From assembly GCA_038087015.1 (NCBI GenBank), contig JASBNA010000031.1, positions 434,001-498,000 of the forward strand: a DNA stretch of 64,000 nt, read 5' to 3'. Positions 20,880-33,146 of this stretch are shown in pieces; position 1 is the first letter of the stretch; each line of letters starts with the position of its first letter. Both the position numbers and the translations under genes were made by a program. Under the pieces are notes generated by a model. It saw only the letters and a program-made list of their open reading frames with translations, was not told the origin of the DNA and ran no database searches. This DNA is from Cerrena zonata (Eukaryota > Basidiomycota > Agaricomycetes > Polyporales > Cerrenaceae).

Positions 20880-23443
20880 GTTGCTAGTATTTGAATTACA
20901 ACTTGATCCATTGGAGGCCTCGTACTATGGTAACCTAACAGGCTTTTGTCGCGGTGAAGTCCAGTTCTACAACATAACGTCTAGCTCGTCTTCCCGATTC
21001 AAATACCATCTCTCCCTTACTCTGGCAACCGATCGCGCATTCACTTCTGATATCATCCAATTTCAGTAGCAATATCACCGAACTCGAGCAACGTCTCAGC
21101 TCATGGAAATGGCCTCCAGGAGGCACGAGGTTGTGAGTCTAACAAAGCAGCAATCAGAGTAGGGTCCACGCTGGTATGGTATAAACCACATATAACAGAT
21201 GTGGCAAAGGACATCGCCATTATTCACGTATGTTTGAGTATTCCACAATGATATCGACTCATCTGACCGCAATTCTGTGGGGAAATTTGACCTGACAGAT
21301 CTCAAAATCTTCGAAGAATTAAGAATCGAATTTGACGGTGTTCGTTTCATCTCTAACGGCACGATTCATGAACTTATTTCTACAAGCGGACTTGTTCCCA
21401 AACATTGTCGAAACGAAACGGCAAGTATGCCGCATATCTAAGAATGGAGAAAGGGTTGAATCTGGGACGCTTGACCCTGACCAAGATGAAGGTAAGCTTG
21501 GTTTCTAACTATTTGCTTTGCTCACCATCAGATGACAGCCCGAAGACTATCTGTTTGTTAGACTTCTGCATTCAGTTGAATCCCAATACTGTACCTTAAT
21601 ACAGGCTTGATGAATTGGAGCAAGAAATTAGCAAGCCAGCCGGAGTCTCGACAATCGATCAACCGCCCCTGCTGCAGAATGCGGTGTTTGTAAGACCAGA
21701 CTCTGGGATGATGTACGAGATGAAGAATCTCCGTGGTCTCAAGGTGCGCCATGACTCTAAATATACGATGTTTTACCAATTGAAATGGGTCGCGGTCCTC
21801 GCATTGCAGTCGAACGTACCGATTCTAACCAGTAATATACCCCCGTAACAGGTTTCTGTATTCATCGGTCAAATTCAGACTCTTGAATCAGAGAATGCCG
21901 GGACAGCCCGACCCACGCCTCAGCCAACTGCTCCACCAGCCATGAATACAGTCGCAAATCAGAACCCAGGAGGATACCAAACGAGGATGATGATGATGAT
22001 GATGATGATGATTCGGAACACGCTCGTTTGATGCCACATACTACCTCTGTTCCTCCTATTACCGCCTCACCCCCTCCTCCGGCCCCGCTCCCAGCTCCTG
22101 TACCTGCACCCGTACCCTCTCCACACAAAAAGCAGTTCCTAAGATTCCCGCTCCATTATATACGAACAGAACCATCTACACAAGTGTGCCTATCTCATTT
22201 ATCATTTGCGAAACGACGAGACGTTCACCATAGATTTTGTTTTCAGAGACAATCATGTCGCTTTTCCTAATTGTCGTGTTCCATGCTGTCATGGTTCTTT
22301 CACTTCCTCTCCTCTTTATCGCGACTTTATACGGCTTCATGTGGTTCCCATAGATCCAGAGAGCAATCAAGAGGAAACGGATGAGTGGAATGAGTGCGGA
22401 AGATCTGATCGGGGCAACACTCTGTCGACTGTATTTCCTGCTTTGTGAGTTTCTCTAATTCTCTCCCCAGTGATATATCAATATTTACTCTCGTAAGACT
22501 TCATAGCCTGTCCGAAGAACATATTGGATGTCGAACCAAGACGTAATTAATTTCCTATTGTACTTCGCAGTACACTAGCCAATACTTCATATAACATGGG
22601 TATGGTTCGTCGTTCTTTTCGTATTCCTTGAAGTAGTAGTCCTACTCCTTCAAGACCGATTCAGCCCAAGGTTCTTCCTATCTTCCCAGATGGCTAAACC
22701 GACCGGCTATGACTACCATCCTCCAATTCCCCTGCCAGATCCCGGAGCTCCTGAACAGAGTCTGGGAGATTGCGGGAGATTTATGGATGCTGTTATAGCT
22801 GCTTCTCTTCGACAGCGGTCGGGTACAGATGATGATAAAAGTGACGGTGGACTTGGTAGGTCTGGTGCATTGTCAGTAATAGGGTTATACGGGAAAGCCT
22901 CCTTTCTTAAATAGTTCCATATCTTACTTTCACATCCGGATTAGAGACGGAGAGCGACCAGCTCGCTCAAGCGCAGCGGATAGACACCAGATGAGCGACG
23001 CACTTTGGCAAATCGTACAAGCCTGCTGGGTCTAGTCACCAGACGACCGCTCAACCATACAGGAGCTCGTCGAGATGATGAACAGTGTTGTAACTGAATC
23101 GCTAGCTTCCACTTCTGGTACCTGAAACGTATCACTTATAGGAGAAACGTGTCTGCTAGTCGATACGATACTGGAAAGATGTCGAGAAATGTACAATACC
23201 GTGTTTTTTATGTCCACAGAAGCGAGTTGGAGGTTCTAGATGAAACAAAGAATACTCGAGGAGCTTTGGAGGGCGAGCTATCACTTGAACCACATGAGAC
23301 CAGAAATACACGAGTAAGCACTCCGCTGTGTTCTGTAAAATAAGTCTGATCGCGAGAGAGGTCTCGGAATTAAATTGAATACCGTTGGTGTCCTTCTCAA
23401 CATTAATCGGGTCATCAGAGACGGCGAGATATCAGAAAGCTAG
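20880..23443 (+). CDS. multi-exon gene, unrecognised, acidic D-run and Pro-rich segment
   Basis: A series of short plus-strand coding pieces is separated by plausible introns. Pieces include GFCRGEVQFYNITSSSSS, SNITELEQRLSSWKWP, FDLTDLKIFEELRIEFDGV, LDELEQEISKPAGVSTI, RPDSGMMYEMKNLRGLK, an E-D9-SEHARLM exon with a Pro/Ala tract (SPPPPAPLPAPVPAPVP), HPPIPLPDPGAPEQSLGDCG and a last piece GIKLNTVGVLLNINRVIRDG ending at TAG 23441-23443. Recurrent ELEQ-type heptads suggest coiled coil. The start and exon list are not resolved and no family is recognised. It converges on NNF1 with about 100 bp between stops. Confidence 0.35.
21986..22012 (+). repeat. (GAT)9 microsatellite, coding for poly-Asp
   Basis: Nine perfect GAT triplets. 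In the frame preceded by GAG they encode E followed by nine D and continue into SEHARLM, the open frame of the surrounding exon. An adjacent frame gives poly-Met and soon stops, which helps choose the coding frame. Confidence 0.9.
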
Positions 23444-23542
23444 AAATACAATTACCAAGTTTCATGCTACATTTGTGGGTATCAAACGTCAACATATACA
23501 AGAAAATTTAAAACTAGAAAGCTTAGACGAAGCAGAAGGAAG

Positions 23543-24432
23543 TCATTTCGGTATACTTGGAGTAATCGACTCTGCCGTAGCCAGTCTCCAAGACTCGATT
23601 TCTTCCATAGGAAGGTCATTCCATCTCTTACACGCCTGTGCGTAATTCCAATGTCGAGAGTTAAAGACTAAAAGAAAAGAAAGAAAGAGTTCCGGACGCA
23701 CCTCGTCAAGAAGATCTAGGAGCGCAGTTGTTTGCTCGTCTGCAGCGTTCTGCGCGTCGATGTTTGCTTGCATCATTGCTTGTAAACGTTGATTTTCTTG
23801 ATCGAGCTACCGAGCTCGTTCAACACACAAAATCAATGAAGATTGCGATTGGGGCCGTACCTCCTCTAGTTCGGCCTTTAGTCTGTCTCTTTCCTGTTTC
23901 AATAGCGGAATTGTCTTCGCCCTAACAGCAGCCCTAGGAGGAAGGTTTTCTTTCCAAAGATCTTTCCCGTCGTAATCATCATCAACCTGCTTCCTCGCTC
24001 GAGCTTCGGTCACTACGGCATGTAGTTTATCAACATTCTCTTTGACATTAAACTGAGTCAAGAGGTCTTCGCATCGGTTCTACAGCATCAAGCAAGAAGT
24101 GGGAACGGAACGGAATCAACATAGATTCCTTCGGAGAGCCGTATACGTTTCAGTGTGACTCACAGTGATATTAGATTCCATATGCTGTGCGACGGTATTA
24201 AACAACGTCGCAGACGCCTCAGGCTGTTCCTCACACCAAAGCGAGAAACATTCAGTAAAGTCCTCATACCTACATTTCCCGATTTCCGGTCAATAAAAAT
24301 GGAATTCATCAAAACGGGTACGGCAAGGTATGAGAGCACTTACGTCCATTTGTGGGTAGACCGTTGTATAGCTAATTGTAAAGCGGAGTGGAAGTGTGTC
24401 CACCGCTTGCTTCCTGAGGGAACTGAAGTCAT
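23543..24432 (-). CDS. NNF1: NNF1, kinetochore MIND/Mis12 complex subunit
   Basis: Nnf1 (PMF1 in animals) is a coiled-coil subunit of the Mis12/MIND complex that links centromeric chromatin to the Ndc80 complex. Exons: ATG 24432 (MTSVPSGSKRWTHFHSALQL, ending THKWT); then EDFTECFSLWCEEQPEA; then TQFNVKENVDKLHAVVTEAR with DLWKENLPPRAAVRAKTIP and the coiled coil LKQERDRLKAELEE; then LDQENQRLQAMMQANIDAQN ... ALLDLLDE; then ACKRWNDLPMEEIESWRL to the TGA at 23543. RAAVRAKTIP followed by ERDRL is the most diagnostic string of the family. Total length (~210 aa) fits. It is divergent from PIC2 across about 590 bp. Confidence 0.85.
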
Positions 24433-25022
24433 TGTGGTCAAGAGCAAGCCGAGTGAACGCGTCGCGACGCGCTTGGGATTGGGCGCTAGATATTCACGTG
24501 ACCAATTTTGCTCAATTCGGGCATTTGTTTTATCTTGAATCTTCGCAAGGAGAGGTCATTTTGGAGGTGACTGAAGCGTAGAAATGCAACGATGAGTGAA
24601 GACAGGACATGTATGCAAGTATTATCTCGAAAACAAAAGGCTTTTGGATTTATTCCAAGGCCGATACAATTTGTATTCAGACTATTTTTATTTGTGGACA
24701 TTGATCTCCGTCGAGAGTTTCTCCGCGACGTATTTCGCCTCCCAAACAGCCTTCCAGCGATAGGCTGTGACGGACCGAGTGATAGCTGAGTCGCGTTGTA
24801 TGAGTGAGGTCGGACAAACGGGCAAGGCCGGGGACTATCCCATCCGATAGGCGCCGTTCGGACCGCTGTAGGTGGTACAAAATTCGAGTGACGAACGTTC
24901 TGCAGGCCCACCTCTTCATCGTCGTCCTCGACATCCACCTCCTCCACTCCGCCTTTGTGCACCAACGCTCCCCTGGACAGGGCTCCTCTTAGACTCCTAG
25001 TATAGTATCTAACTCCTAGATA
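24433..25022. promoter_or_regulatory. bidirectional promoter region NNF1/PIC2
   Basis: 590 bp between two divergent ATGs. A 224-codon minus-strand frame (24486-25160) crosses it but overlaps the first PIC2 exons and has biased, non-conserved composition, so it is treated as spurious. Exact elements are not identifiable. Confidence 0.5.
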
Positions 25023-26344
25023 ATGGCTCACTTGTCTCCTTCTGGCAAATGGGACGCGAGGTACGTCTTTTTTTGCGCTGCCGTGACGTGTCGGTCGGTG
25101 TTGACGATGTTGGGTATAGATACCTCGGTCCTGTTCCTCATGATGCTTCTTACTACGCAAAATGTATGCTCGGTGGTGCGCTGGCTTGTGGTGTTACCCA
25201 CGCCGGTATCACTCCTCTCGATGTCACCAAATGTAACATGCAGGTGCGTCCCAACGATAATGAAGCACTTCAGTCAACGTTCTAAAAATGCAATACTAGG
25301 TGAACTCAGCAAAATACAATGGCCTTGTCTCAGGTCTCCGTACCATCACCGCCGAGGAAGGAGCTGCAGGTCTCTGGAAAGGTTTCGGCCCCACCTTTGT
25401 TGGCTACTCTCTCCAGGGCATGTTCAAGTATGGTCTCTATGAAGTCTTCAAGGACCAATACTCGAACCTTGCCGGTGAGGAGGCCTCCGCAAAATACAAG
25501 GGTGCCATCTGGCTCGCTGGATCTGCTTCTGCAGAGTTCTTTGCCGATGTTGCTCTCTGCCCCCTGGAGATGACCAAGGTCAAGATCCAGACCAGCCCTC
25601 CTGGTACTTTCCCTATCCCCATGGGTGCTGCTTTGGCTGAGATGAAGAAGTTGAGCGTCGAGACCAGGTATCCCTTCGGTTCGCTTGTCCCTCTGTGGTC
25701 GCGACAGGTGAGTTTCGTTTCGAGTTTTTCCGGATTGAATTATGGTTTTGCGTTGGTGAAGCAATTTTGAACTGGATGACGTCCTGGCTTCTGCTTCGTT
25801 TCGTGTTTTGTATTGGTTTATGACATTCGGCTTTCGCCGAACTATCTCCGATCCGCTTCGGATTACTTCGGTGTCTCCAACAGATTATAATGCTCTTTTT
25901 CATTGCTATTTTCCCAAAATTTCCTGTGTTCATTTTGAATTACGATGACTGATTCGTTGTTCCTCTCAGATCCCCTACACCATGGCCAAGTTCTTCTTCT
26001 TCGAATACATCGTCTCCCTCTTCTACAGCCACGTCTTCACCGCCCCCAAAGACACCTACAGCAAGGGAACCCAACTCGGTGTCACCTTCGCCTCCGGTTA
26101 CCTCGCCGGTGTTGTTTGCGCCGTCGTCTCGCACCCTGCTGATTCCATCGTCTCACTCATGGGTAAGAACGAGAACAAGGGTAAGGGCTTCGGACAGATC
26201 GCCAGCGAAGTCGGTATCGCCAAGTTGGCTACCAAGGGTCTCGGTACCCGTGTCATCATGATTGGTACCCTCACTGGCTTCCAATGGTGGATCTACGACA
26301 CTTTCAAGGCCACTATGGGCTTGGGTACGACTGGTGGCAAGTAA
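25023..26344 (+). CDS. PIC2: mitochondrial phosphate carrier, PIC2 type (SLC25A3 family)
   Basis: Inner-membrane carrier importing phosphate (yeast Pic2 also carries copper) into the matrix. Four exons: ATG 25023 [13 protein letters not shown]; intron GTACGT...[26 protein letters not shown] ... [12 protein letters not shown]; intron GTGCGT...ACTAG; the long third exon; intron GTGAGT...[22 protein letters not shown] to TAA 26344. The three mitochondrial-carrier repeats are visible with their PX[D/E]XX[K/R]-type motifs: [16 protein letters not shown] and the degenerate PADSIVSL. The ending [17 protein letters not shown]...GTTG resembles Pic2 more than Mir1. Length about 310 aa is normal. Codon choice is strongly C-ending, consistent with high expression. 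Confidence 0.92.
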
Positions 26345-26925
26345 ACGTGGCTTGTATATGTGAGTTGCTTCTTTCTGTCTTTTGGTGTTGGGATAAGAAG
26401 GCTGATAAGATGTTTATTGGTGTAGAGGTGAACTACGTCATGATTTGTTGGTTTTATCGATTTCATGTGCATGCGCTACCGTACTACTCCTGAGTCTTCG
26501 ATTACCGACTTATTGGACACACGACGATCCTTTCCTACTTTTTATTTGCATTAGAGTAAAACGGAATACCCATTCTTTTTCCGTGCCCATCCACTCGTCG
26601 TCTGATACATAAGTATTTAGGTACACTATTGGAGTAAGCATGAGTCAGAGACTTGTAAGCAGGACGGCGTGGGTAAGATGAGGGCGAAATCGCATGCATG
26701 GGATTTCATAACCACAGTCAGCGGGAAGCTTTTACGCCGACTGAGCGCGATCATGGCGTATACATTCCCTGAGTTACGTACTTTCCTGCTGAGTACAAAA
26801 TCGTCGGTATTGCCTTCTCTTCGTACCACTTCTATAACTCGAAACTTGAAGAACAAGAATCATTATCTTGCCTCGAGCCTGGTCACGGTGATCGACAAAA
26901 GACCGACATAGATTAGATCGGCAAG
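26345..26925. other. intergenic PIC2-RIB3
   Basis: PIC2 3' UTR and RIB3 promoter (tandem, same strand). No gene supported. Confidence 0.4.
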
Positions 26926-27948
26926 ATGGCCCCTGTAGCGATCACCCAACCCCCTTCGACAAACTCAAACACAATCCCCATGTCTTCCAAAACCCAACCA
27001 TCTTCTTCTCCTTCAACCACCATCACCAACTCGAATGGCTCAATACCTCCACCACCCCCGCTTCCCCGGAACCCAGCAGCTCCTAAACGCATAACCTCCG
27101 ACTCACTTCCTTCTCGAAATGCCGACGAATCCGTATTGGATTCTATGGAAAGTGCATTGGAGGCATTCGGGAGTGGAGAGTTCTTGGTCGTTGTGGATGA
27201 TGAGGGGAGAGAGAATGAGGGGGATTTGATTATTGCTGCGAGTGAGTGTTCGACGGAGAAGATGGCTTGGATGATTAGGTATACGAGGTATGTGTGCTTT
27301 TTACCCCCTTGGGTGTATGCGTTCGAAACTGAGTGGGGGTGGCTGATTTGTTTTGTGGGTGTTTAGTGGGTATATTTGTTGCTCTCTTCCTGGAGAGAGA
27401 TTGGACGAATTGGAGATCCCTATGATGGTTTCTGAGAACCAAGAACTCTATCGAACGGCGTATACCGTCACGGTGGACTATAAATACGGTACTGTATACA
27501 CCTCTTCTCATATTGACATTTCGCTAATATAAATTACGTCTCTACCTTTACAGGCACAACAACAGGAATCTCTGCGCACGACAGAGCCCTCTCCGCTCGT
27601 GCACTCGCCTCCCAAGTGTCCACATCCTCCCACTTCAACCGACCAGGACACCTAGTCCCCCTTCGTGCTCGATCAGGGGGTGTCTTGACGAGACAGGGGC
27701 ACACGGAAAGTGGTGTAGACCTCTGCGCATTGACTAACCTACCAAAGGCTGGGTTATTATGCGAATTGGTGTTGGACGAAGAGGATGTTTCTGATTCAAC
27801 GAATGGGGGAAGTGGGGAGGATTATGTGGGTGGGATGATGCGGAGGGATGCGTGTAGACGGTTTGCGGATCGGTGGGGGTTGAAGATGATTAGTGTGGAG
27901 ATGATTCGAGCTTGGAGAAGGGATCATGAGGATCGAACTGTGGTATAG
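26926..27948 (+). CDS. RIB3: 3,4-dihydroxy-2-butanone 4-phosphate synthase (RIB3)
   Basis: Converts D-ribulose 5-phosphate to L-3,4-dihydroxy-2-butanone 4-phosphate plus formate, the second substrate for lumazine synthase in riboflavin synthesis. Three exons: ATG 26926 to RYTS with intron GTATGT...[26 protein letters not shown] ... YKYG; intron GTACTG...[23 protein letters not shown] to TAG 27948. Visible signature: substrate/metal loop [36 protein letters not shown] and [13 protein letters not shown]. The first ~60 residues are a Pro/Ser/Thr-rich low-complexity extension, longer than in bacterial RibB. An acidic Ser/Gly-rich insert ([17 protein letters not shown]) sits near the C-terminus where shorter homologs have a brief loop. 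Confidence 0.93.
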
Positions 27949-28177
27949 GAAACTCTGAATACAGCTCCCCTACCCGCTTTGCACCAAACAATATAAAGGG
28001 GTATACAATCGGCTAATAGATCTTAAATTGAATATTATGGTTTGGTTTCAGGCCAAGATATAATATTTCGACTGCTATAGTGGACATCCTATCCGTACAA
28101 TGTCCTTTAAACTATGTAAGAGATATTGAAGGAAACAACCTTCCTGAGTTATGCAATACAAGGAAGGCATTACACGC

Positions 28178-30006
28178 TCATAAAGCCAACGACAGTCTTC
28201 GACTAGTTTTGACCCGGGATACTCGTGTATGAGATGACGCTTGACGGTTCCCTTTTCTGACAGTCTCTTTTGACAACCATGGCTGGGGCATATCGTAGTC
28301 TTGTCGCGGTGACAGGGATGCTACAAATGCCTGTCGTGAGCGTGAAAACAGAAAAGATAGTGTTAAATTTCCAACCTTCTTAGGTGGTGCCTGTTCGCGG
28401 TGCGTCACAGTGGTCACTTCGGGTTCAGAGGTTTCATGAGGAGACATGATGTTTATTTTTATGTTATGGTCGATATTTGAAAGTAGGTTTGGCGGGTAAT
28501 ATTTGTCTCGCAATGTCTCGAAGTTTACGGTTGCCGCTATGTAACGAACTCAGTTATTTATCAGGGAGAATTCATGTAGATCTTCATCACGCACCTCCGC
28601 CTCTCGTCAACATGGACGGAAACAGCTGTTGTAGCTCCTCTTCCGAAAGACAATTGATTTCGATAGGCTTGTATATTTAACTTAGATTTAGGTAAATCAC
28701 ATGGACTTTCAGTTCTGCTCACCTTGCCAGTTTGTGGGTGAAGGAATGTATTTGGCGTAATAGCGATATCGGCACCTGGTGACTAAGAATGGGTCAATCG
28801 CGTGATGTTTTAAAGGTGAGCACAGAATAGTACATACTGCCTTCAAGAGATGGCCAAGGACACGATCGACAGGTAACCAGACCTATGGCGAAATTAAATT
28901 GTCAGCATAGCTTTCTTCCTCTCTCAAAACTAGCAAACCTTATAATACCCAGTATCCACATCAGGGTCGATCTCCACACTACTTTCTACCCGTGCCGCAC
29001 CCTCCGAGTCGTCATCGGAGAAACGGTCATTTGGCGGTTTCGTCGGCTCTGCTTGAGCTTTCATAACACTTGGTATCCTACCAAGCGTCCTATATTTGGC
29101 ATTGTATGTCAACAGAAAAACGCAATTGGTTGGGGTATGGGGCTTCGCCAGGAGAGGCTTGCGGGGTTTAGGAGGTTTCTTGGAAGCTTTGGCAGGTTTA
29201 GCAGAAGGGACTGTCGTGAATGTGCGTGAAGTGCGCCGACTGTCAGGTCGGTTTATTTGATGCTCGATAGAGAGCGATCCGCCGAAGCTGAAATACGGTA
29301 CCTCACCCACTAACGCAAACGACATTGCCTGTCCCTGATTTTCGAATGACGCAAGAGACCACTTGTCTGCCTTTACCCAGCCACGCACAAGCACTATGTC
29401 CTCCTTGTTGAGAACCCATCGACGTGGTTCTTGAGTAGCCCATTGATACCAGGAGTAGTGATGCTTTTCCATGTATTCGATCCAGTCCAGGTTGTCTTCT
29501 ACCACTTCCTGATTACCGGCATCCTGCAACGCCAATAATGCTCCAGAGTCACTGGTACACTCATACCGAGCAATAATTGAGCCTTTGACTCCGCCGCTAT
29601 TCAAATGTTAGAGCAAGAGGTGTGACTTAGGGAACTGAGCGTACCTGCCACCAGCTCCTTTAGCGGTGAAAGCTTTGTTGTGGATCGTTCGACTACTGTA
29701 TACTTGTGGGGAAAGTTGTCCGGGAGAAATTCTGGGCGGATGGGTCTGAGCAGGGTCGAGAACTTCGAACGACTTTGGGACGCCCTCAGCATTGTACCGG
29801 TGGCTCGCGGGCTTCAGTACATTGAAGAATCTATCCCAGGAGCCATCAGAAGGATTGATACGACCAACATCCCCGATGAACACTTCTGCTCGCGGTCGTC
29901 CTTTCCGTCCTGTGGGCTCGGGTCTCCATAATGGGGTTCCATAACCAAGCTCGCTGAGGTTCTGTTGGTATACTTCTGCAGGAGTCAGAGTCTCGAGTTT
30001 GTTCAT
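28178..30006 (-). CDS. F1: 'GDVGYIDPD' family protein, unknown function
   Basis: Multi-exon member of a five-gene family in this window. Exon 1 from ATG 30006 (VYQQNLSELGYGTPLWRPEP, VFIGDVGRINPSDGSWDRFF); intron GTACGC...GAATAG; exon 2 with SGALLALQDAGN, WIEYMEKHHYSWYQWATQ, KEDIVLVRGWVKADKWSLAS, a basic Lys/Pro linker (KPAKASKKPPKPRKP) and CVFLLTYNAKYRTL. Then GADIAITPNTFLHPQTGK, a short exon INCLSEEELQQLF, MSPHETSEPEVTTVTHREQA, and a last exon (AFVASLSPRQDYDMPQPWLS ... TSRRLSLAL) ending at 28178. It is the most divergent of the five. I know this as a large agaricomycete-specific family but know of no function. Confidence 0.6.
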
Positions 30007-31565
30007 AATGCTGATGAGTGTTCAGTGTTGGGGACCTATCGTTCTGAGGGGAAAATACGTACTCAGACCTTGTGTAGGGGTCATATTTGTACCAGAAAGC
30101 CTCATCCTGTGGATGTATACCATTGTCGTGAACCTGTACAGAAGAATATGAAAATATCATTCTGTAAGCGGTGCGCTGTCTGTCAATATTCAGATCATGA
30201 GTGCTATTACGATAAGCAAAGAACACAGCACCTTGTCATTGACGTGTGAATCTTGCTCAGTGGCAGAGCCAGAGGTTATTTTTGAACCATATACACTGGT
30301 CATTATGGAAATGCACCGCCAAGGATTGATTTTAACGGGGATAGTACATGGACATCTGCTATAGTTGTGGATGAGTCAGAATTAGACCACGTTCTGGAAT
30401 CATGACAACTTACCCCTCAAACCCCGATTACATAGCTTCCAGCTACCCAATGGCAAGAAACCGCTGAGGACCCAGAACGATCATAAGAACTCTCAGCCGT
30501 TCCTTCGTACCATACTAGTTCGAGCACCTAGCACATATGCGGCGACGTTTATACGTCGATGTTCTCAATAGCAAATAGAAAACAGCATTTCAGCGAGGGG
30601 ACATAGCGAAGCATCTTCTTTCCGATAACTTCGGTAGACATACTGGCAGCCTGAGTGACGTTATTGCACGGCCACACCAAGGATCTGTCATCTGCGGTGC
30701 CGGGTTCAACACGAGGAGATTGGTTGGGCCGGAAGCAAACATTAATAGTCGTACACCAGTATGATAAGTCTGACAATGTTTGAGGGCGTCACAGAGTGTG
30801 GTATAGCTAATAGCCTTGGGCTTGGAGAAGAGTACGTGGGAGAGAGGATGCGGAAGGACCATGGAGGTTTGCGGATTCGGGTGCGGAGGGAAAACAAGGT
30901 TTGAGTTTGGATGGTAGACCTGTTACAGATTTGACGATAAACGTACATCAGTGCTCTCATACTTGACCTATTGTCCGATAAGATTCATGTAGGCCGATCG
31001 TATATCTTGCCCACTTATCTCTTGGTCGAGATCGCTGAAATTTGCGCACTGAGAGAGGTGGAAACCTTCACATTTTCTTTTTGAACTACAGTCAGTAACG
31101 AAATTAACAACTTCACTTAGTCATCACTTGGACAATGAACTCAATGGAAGTCAAGCATGATAGATCCGCCAACTCTCTTCCACGACTCTTTCATTCGTCA
31201 TCCTTCGGGCTAAGTGTCAACGAACTTCCAAGTGTCTTCGAAGCCTGTTTTGGTCAAGAGTCAAATTATGGAGGCTCGGGAGATCGAACAGTAACTGCCA
31301 AATGTTCAAAGAGGTAAATAGCAGAAACAAATATGTTTAAAGTATATCTACCTTCCACAACTTTGCGGCGTCTCGCGATGTAGTGACGCGGTTCGAGTGC
31401 TTTCCCTTGAGAGTGAGGATATCTCTAAAGGTTTTACATATTTAAGATCTAGCTTTCCATGCAGCACCTAAATAATCGTAGGTAGAGTGGCGAGGGGTAA
31501 AGTCATGGAGTTAGAAGGAACCCCATTGTCAACAAACATTCATTGATAAACTCGAAGTCCCATAC
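30007..31565. other. 1.5 kb with no clear gene
   Basis: Between F1 and the recognisable end of F2. Small ORFs on both strands; minus-strand pieces near 31322-31480 could be extra 3' exons of F2. Nothing else is recognised. Confidence 0.35.
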
Positions 31566-33146
31566 CTTTTCAATGTAACGCAGTTCGTTCAAGATGGTGT
31601 CTCTCAGAGAAGAGCTATATGGATATCCCTTCTCTGCGTGGGTCATGCTTACATCCCCGTTACTGCGAGTGTTGGGCAGCTTGTGCGAGGTCGTGGTAGA
31701 TGTTTCGGTGACAGCCTCTAAAGTTGCTACAATAAGTTATCTCAGGACATATTACGGATATATACAAGGGGAGACCTCACCCTCACTAGTTCGGACACAT
31801 TCCCTTGACTCATCAGTAGTCCAATTGCCTGCATCGATAATCTGGTCTGACAATCAGGACTAGGTGAATTAGATATTTGAAGGGTGCTTACCGGGTTGCA
31901 ATTCAATTTGGTGAATGTATCTGGCAAAATAGCTACGTCTGCATCTGTAGACTTTGGAAATCTCAACTATGAACGGACTTCGGCCCAACGCGAGGATACG
32001 CACTGAAAGGGAATAACCATGAATACGATCGACATGTAATCGGGGCTAAATCCGATTTGTTATTGTGACTATACGTTTCTCGACATATAGACGAACCTTG
32101 GAGTACTCGGGATCTATGATCACTTCTACCTCTGTCTCTTCAGCGTCGTCCTCCGGTATTGAACATCCGTACTCGGAGGGATCATCCCCAGGTAAGTCGT
32201 TGGGGTCCGCAGTTGCTAAGATCAAAGGGATTGTGCGGAGTACACGATACCTAGCCTTATATGCTGATAGGAAAATGCAGTCACTAGGATCAGCGGGTTG
32301 AGGGGGTTGAGAGCCCATTGAATCTGCAGTTGGTGAGACTGGAGAAGGAGGTACGTCCAAAAGCAGGTCTTTGAGCGGGTGTTCTTGGAAGGTACTTGAT
32401 TTGCGAGTTTCGGGAACTCGATTCTCTCCCGATACTGCACCCAATTTTCCGTACGGGACTCTTCCTTGTAGAGAAAGTTGCAACACCTCGCCTTGATTAC
32501 GAAAACTCGCTATGGCCTAGTTTCTCGCCTTGATGTGGTCACGTACAAGGATTACATCTTCCTTGTCGATGGTTAATCCACATTTTTGAGTGACGTAGTC
32601 ATGCCATGATCTGTGGTTACGACGCATGTAGCTAATCCAGTCCCGATTATGGGGAACCAATACGCTATCGCATCCCTGCTGCAATGCCAATAATGCGCCG
32701 GATTCCCCCTCACATCGATATTGACATGTCACGGTGTCTGGATGTTCATTTCTAATGCCGATATAAATAGATGGGTAAAGATAAGTCATGATAGCAACGT
32801 ACCGACTAGACTTATCTGCCGGAAGATCCTTCTGTGTGATCTCTTGACTCGTATAGATCTGAGCTTGTAGTTGATTGGGGTAACGTATAGGTTTACTACT
32901 GAGACTGCTGGTTGTAAGAGGGCTGAAGTTGTCAGGTACATCTTTTTGACTTTCTCGTGGATCCAAAATATTGAACAGTCCATGCCACGATCCGTGGTCG
33001 GGGTCGATATAGCCTACGTCCCCAATACGCACTGCAGGTTTGCCGTCGAGAGGTTTCGGCGTCCACAGAGCGATACCATAACCTAACTGACCAAGATGCT
33101 CTTGGTAGACTTTACTGGCTGATTTGCTGATAGTAGTAGTAGACAT
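31566..33146 (-). pseudogene. F2: family member with amber codon
   Basis: ATG 33146 (VYQEHLGQLGYGIALWTPKP, VRIGDVGYIDPDHGSWHGLF), an intron near 32800-32730, then SGALLALQQGCDS, MRRNHRSWHDYVTQ and KEDVILVRDHIKARN. A TAG (32519-32517) stands exactly where F3 has Trp (KARKWAIACF). Reading on in frame gives AIASFRNQGEVLQLSLQGRV, DCIFLSAYKARYRVLRTIPL and the acidic C-terminal segment. Further exons follow: STDADVAILPDTFTK, IIDAGNWTTDES, ATLEAVTETS...ELRYIEK to a GTATGG donor at 31566. A single TGG-to-TAG change explains the stop; the rest is intact, so loss is recent or the protein is truncated after about 200 residues. Confidence 0.6.

Noticed and set aside
24486..25160. 224-codon minus-strand ORF across the NNF1-PIC2 gap
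   Set aside because: It overlaps the first exons of PIC2 on the other strand, has Arg/Ser-rich unbiased composition and no domain; best explained as a shadow frame.
25613..25933. 106-codon minus-strand ORF inside PIC2
   Set aside because: Antisense to a clear carrier exon and intron; shadow frame.
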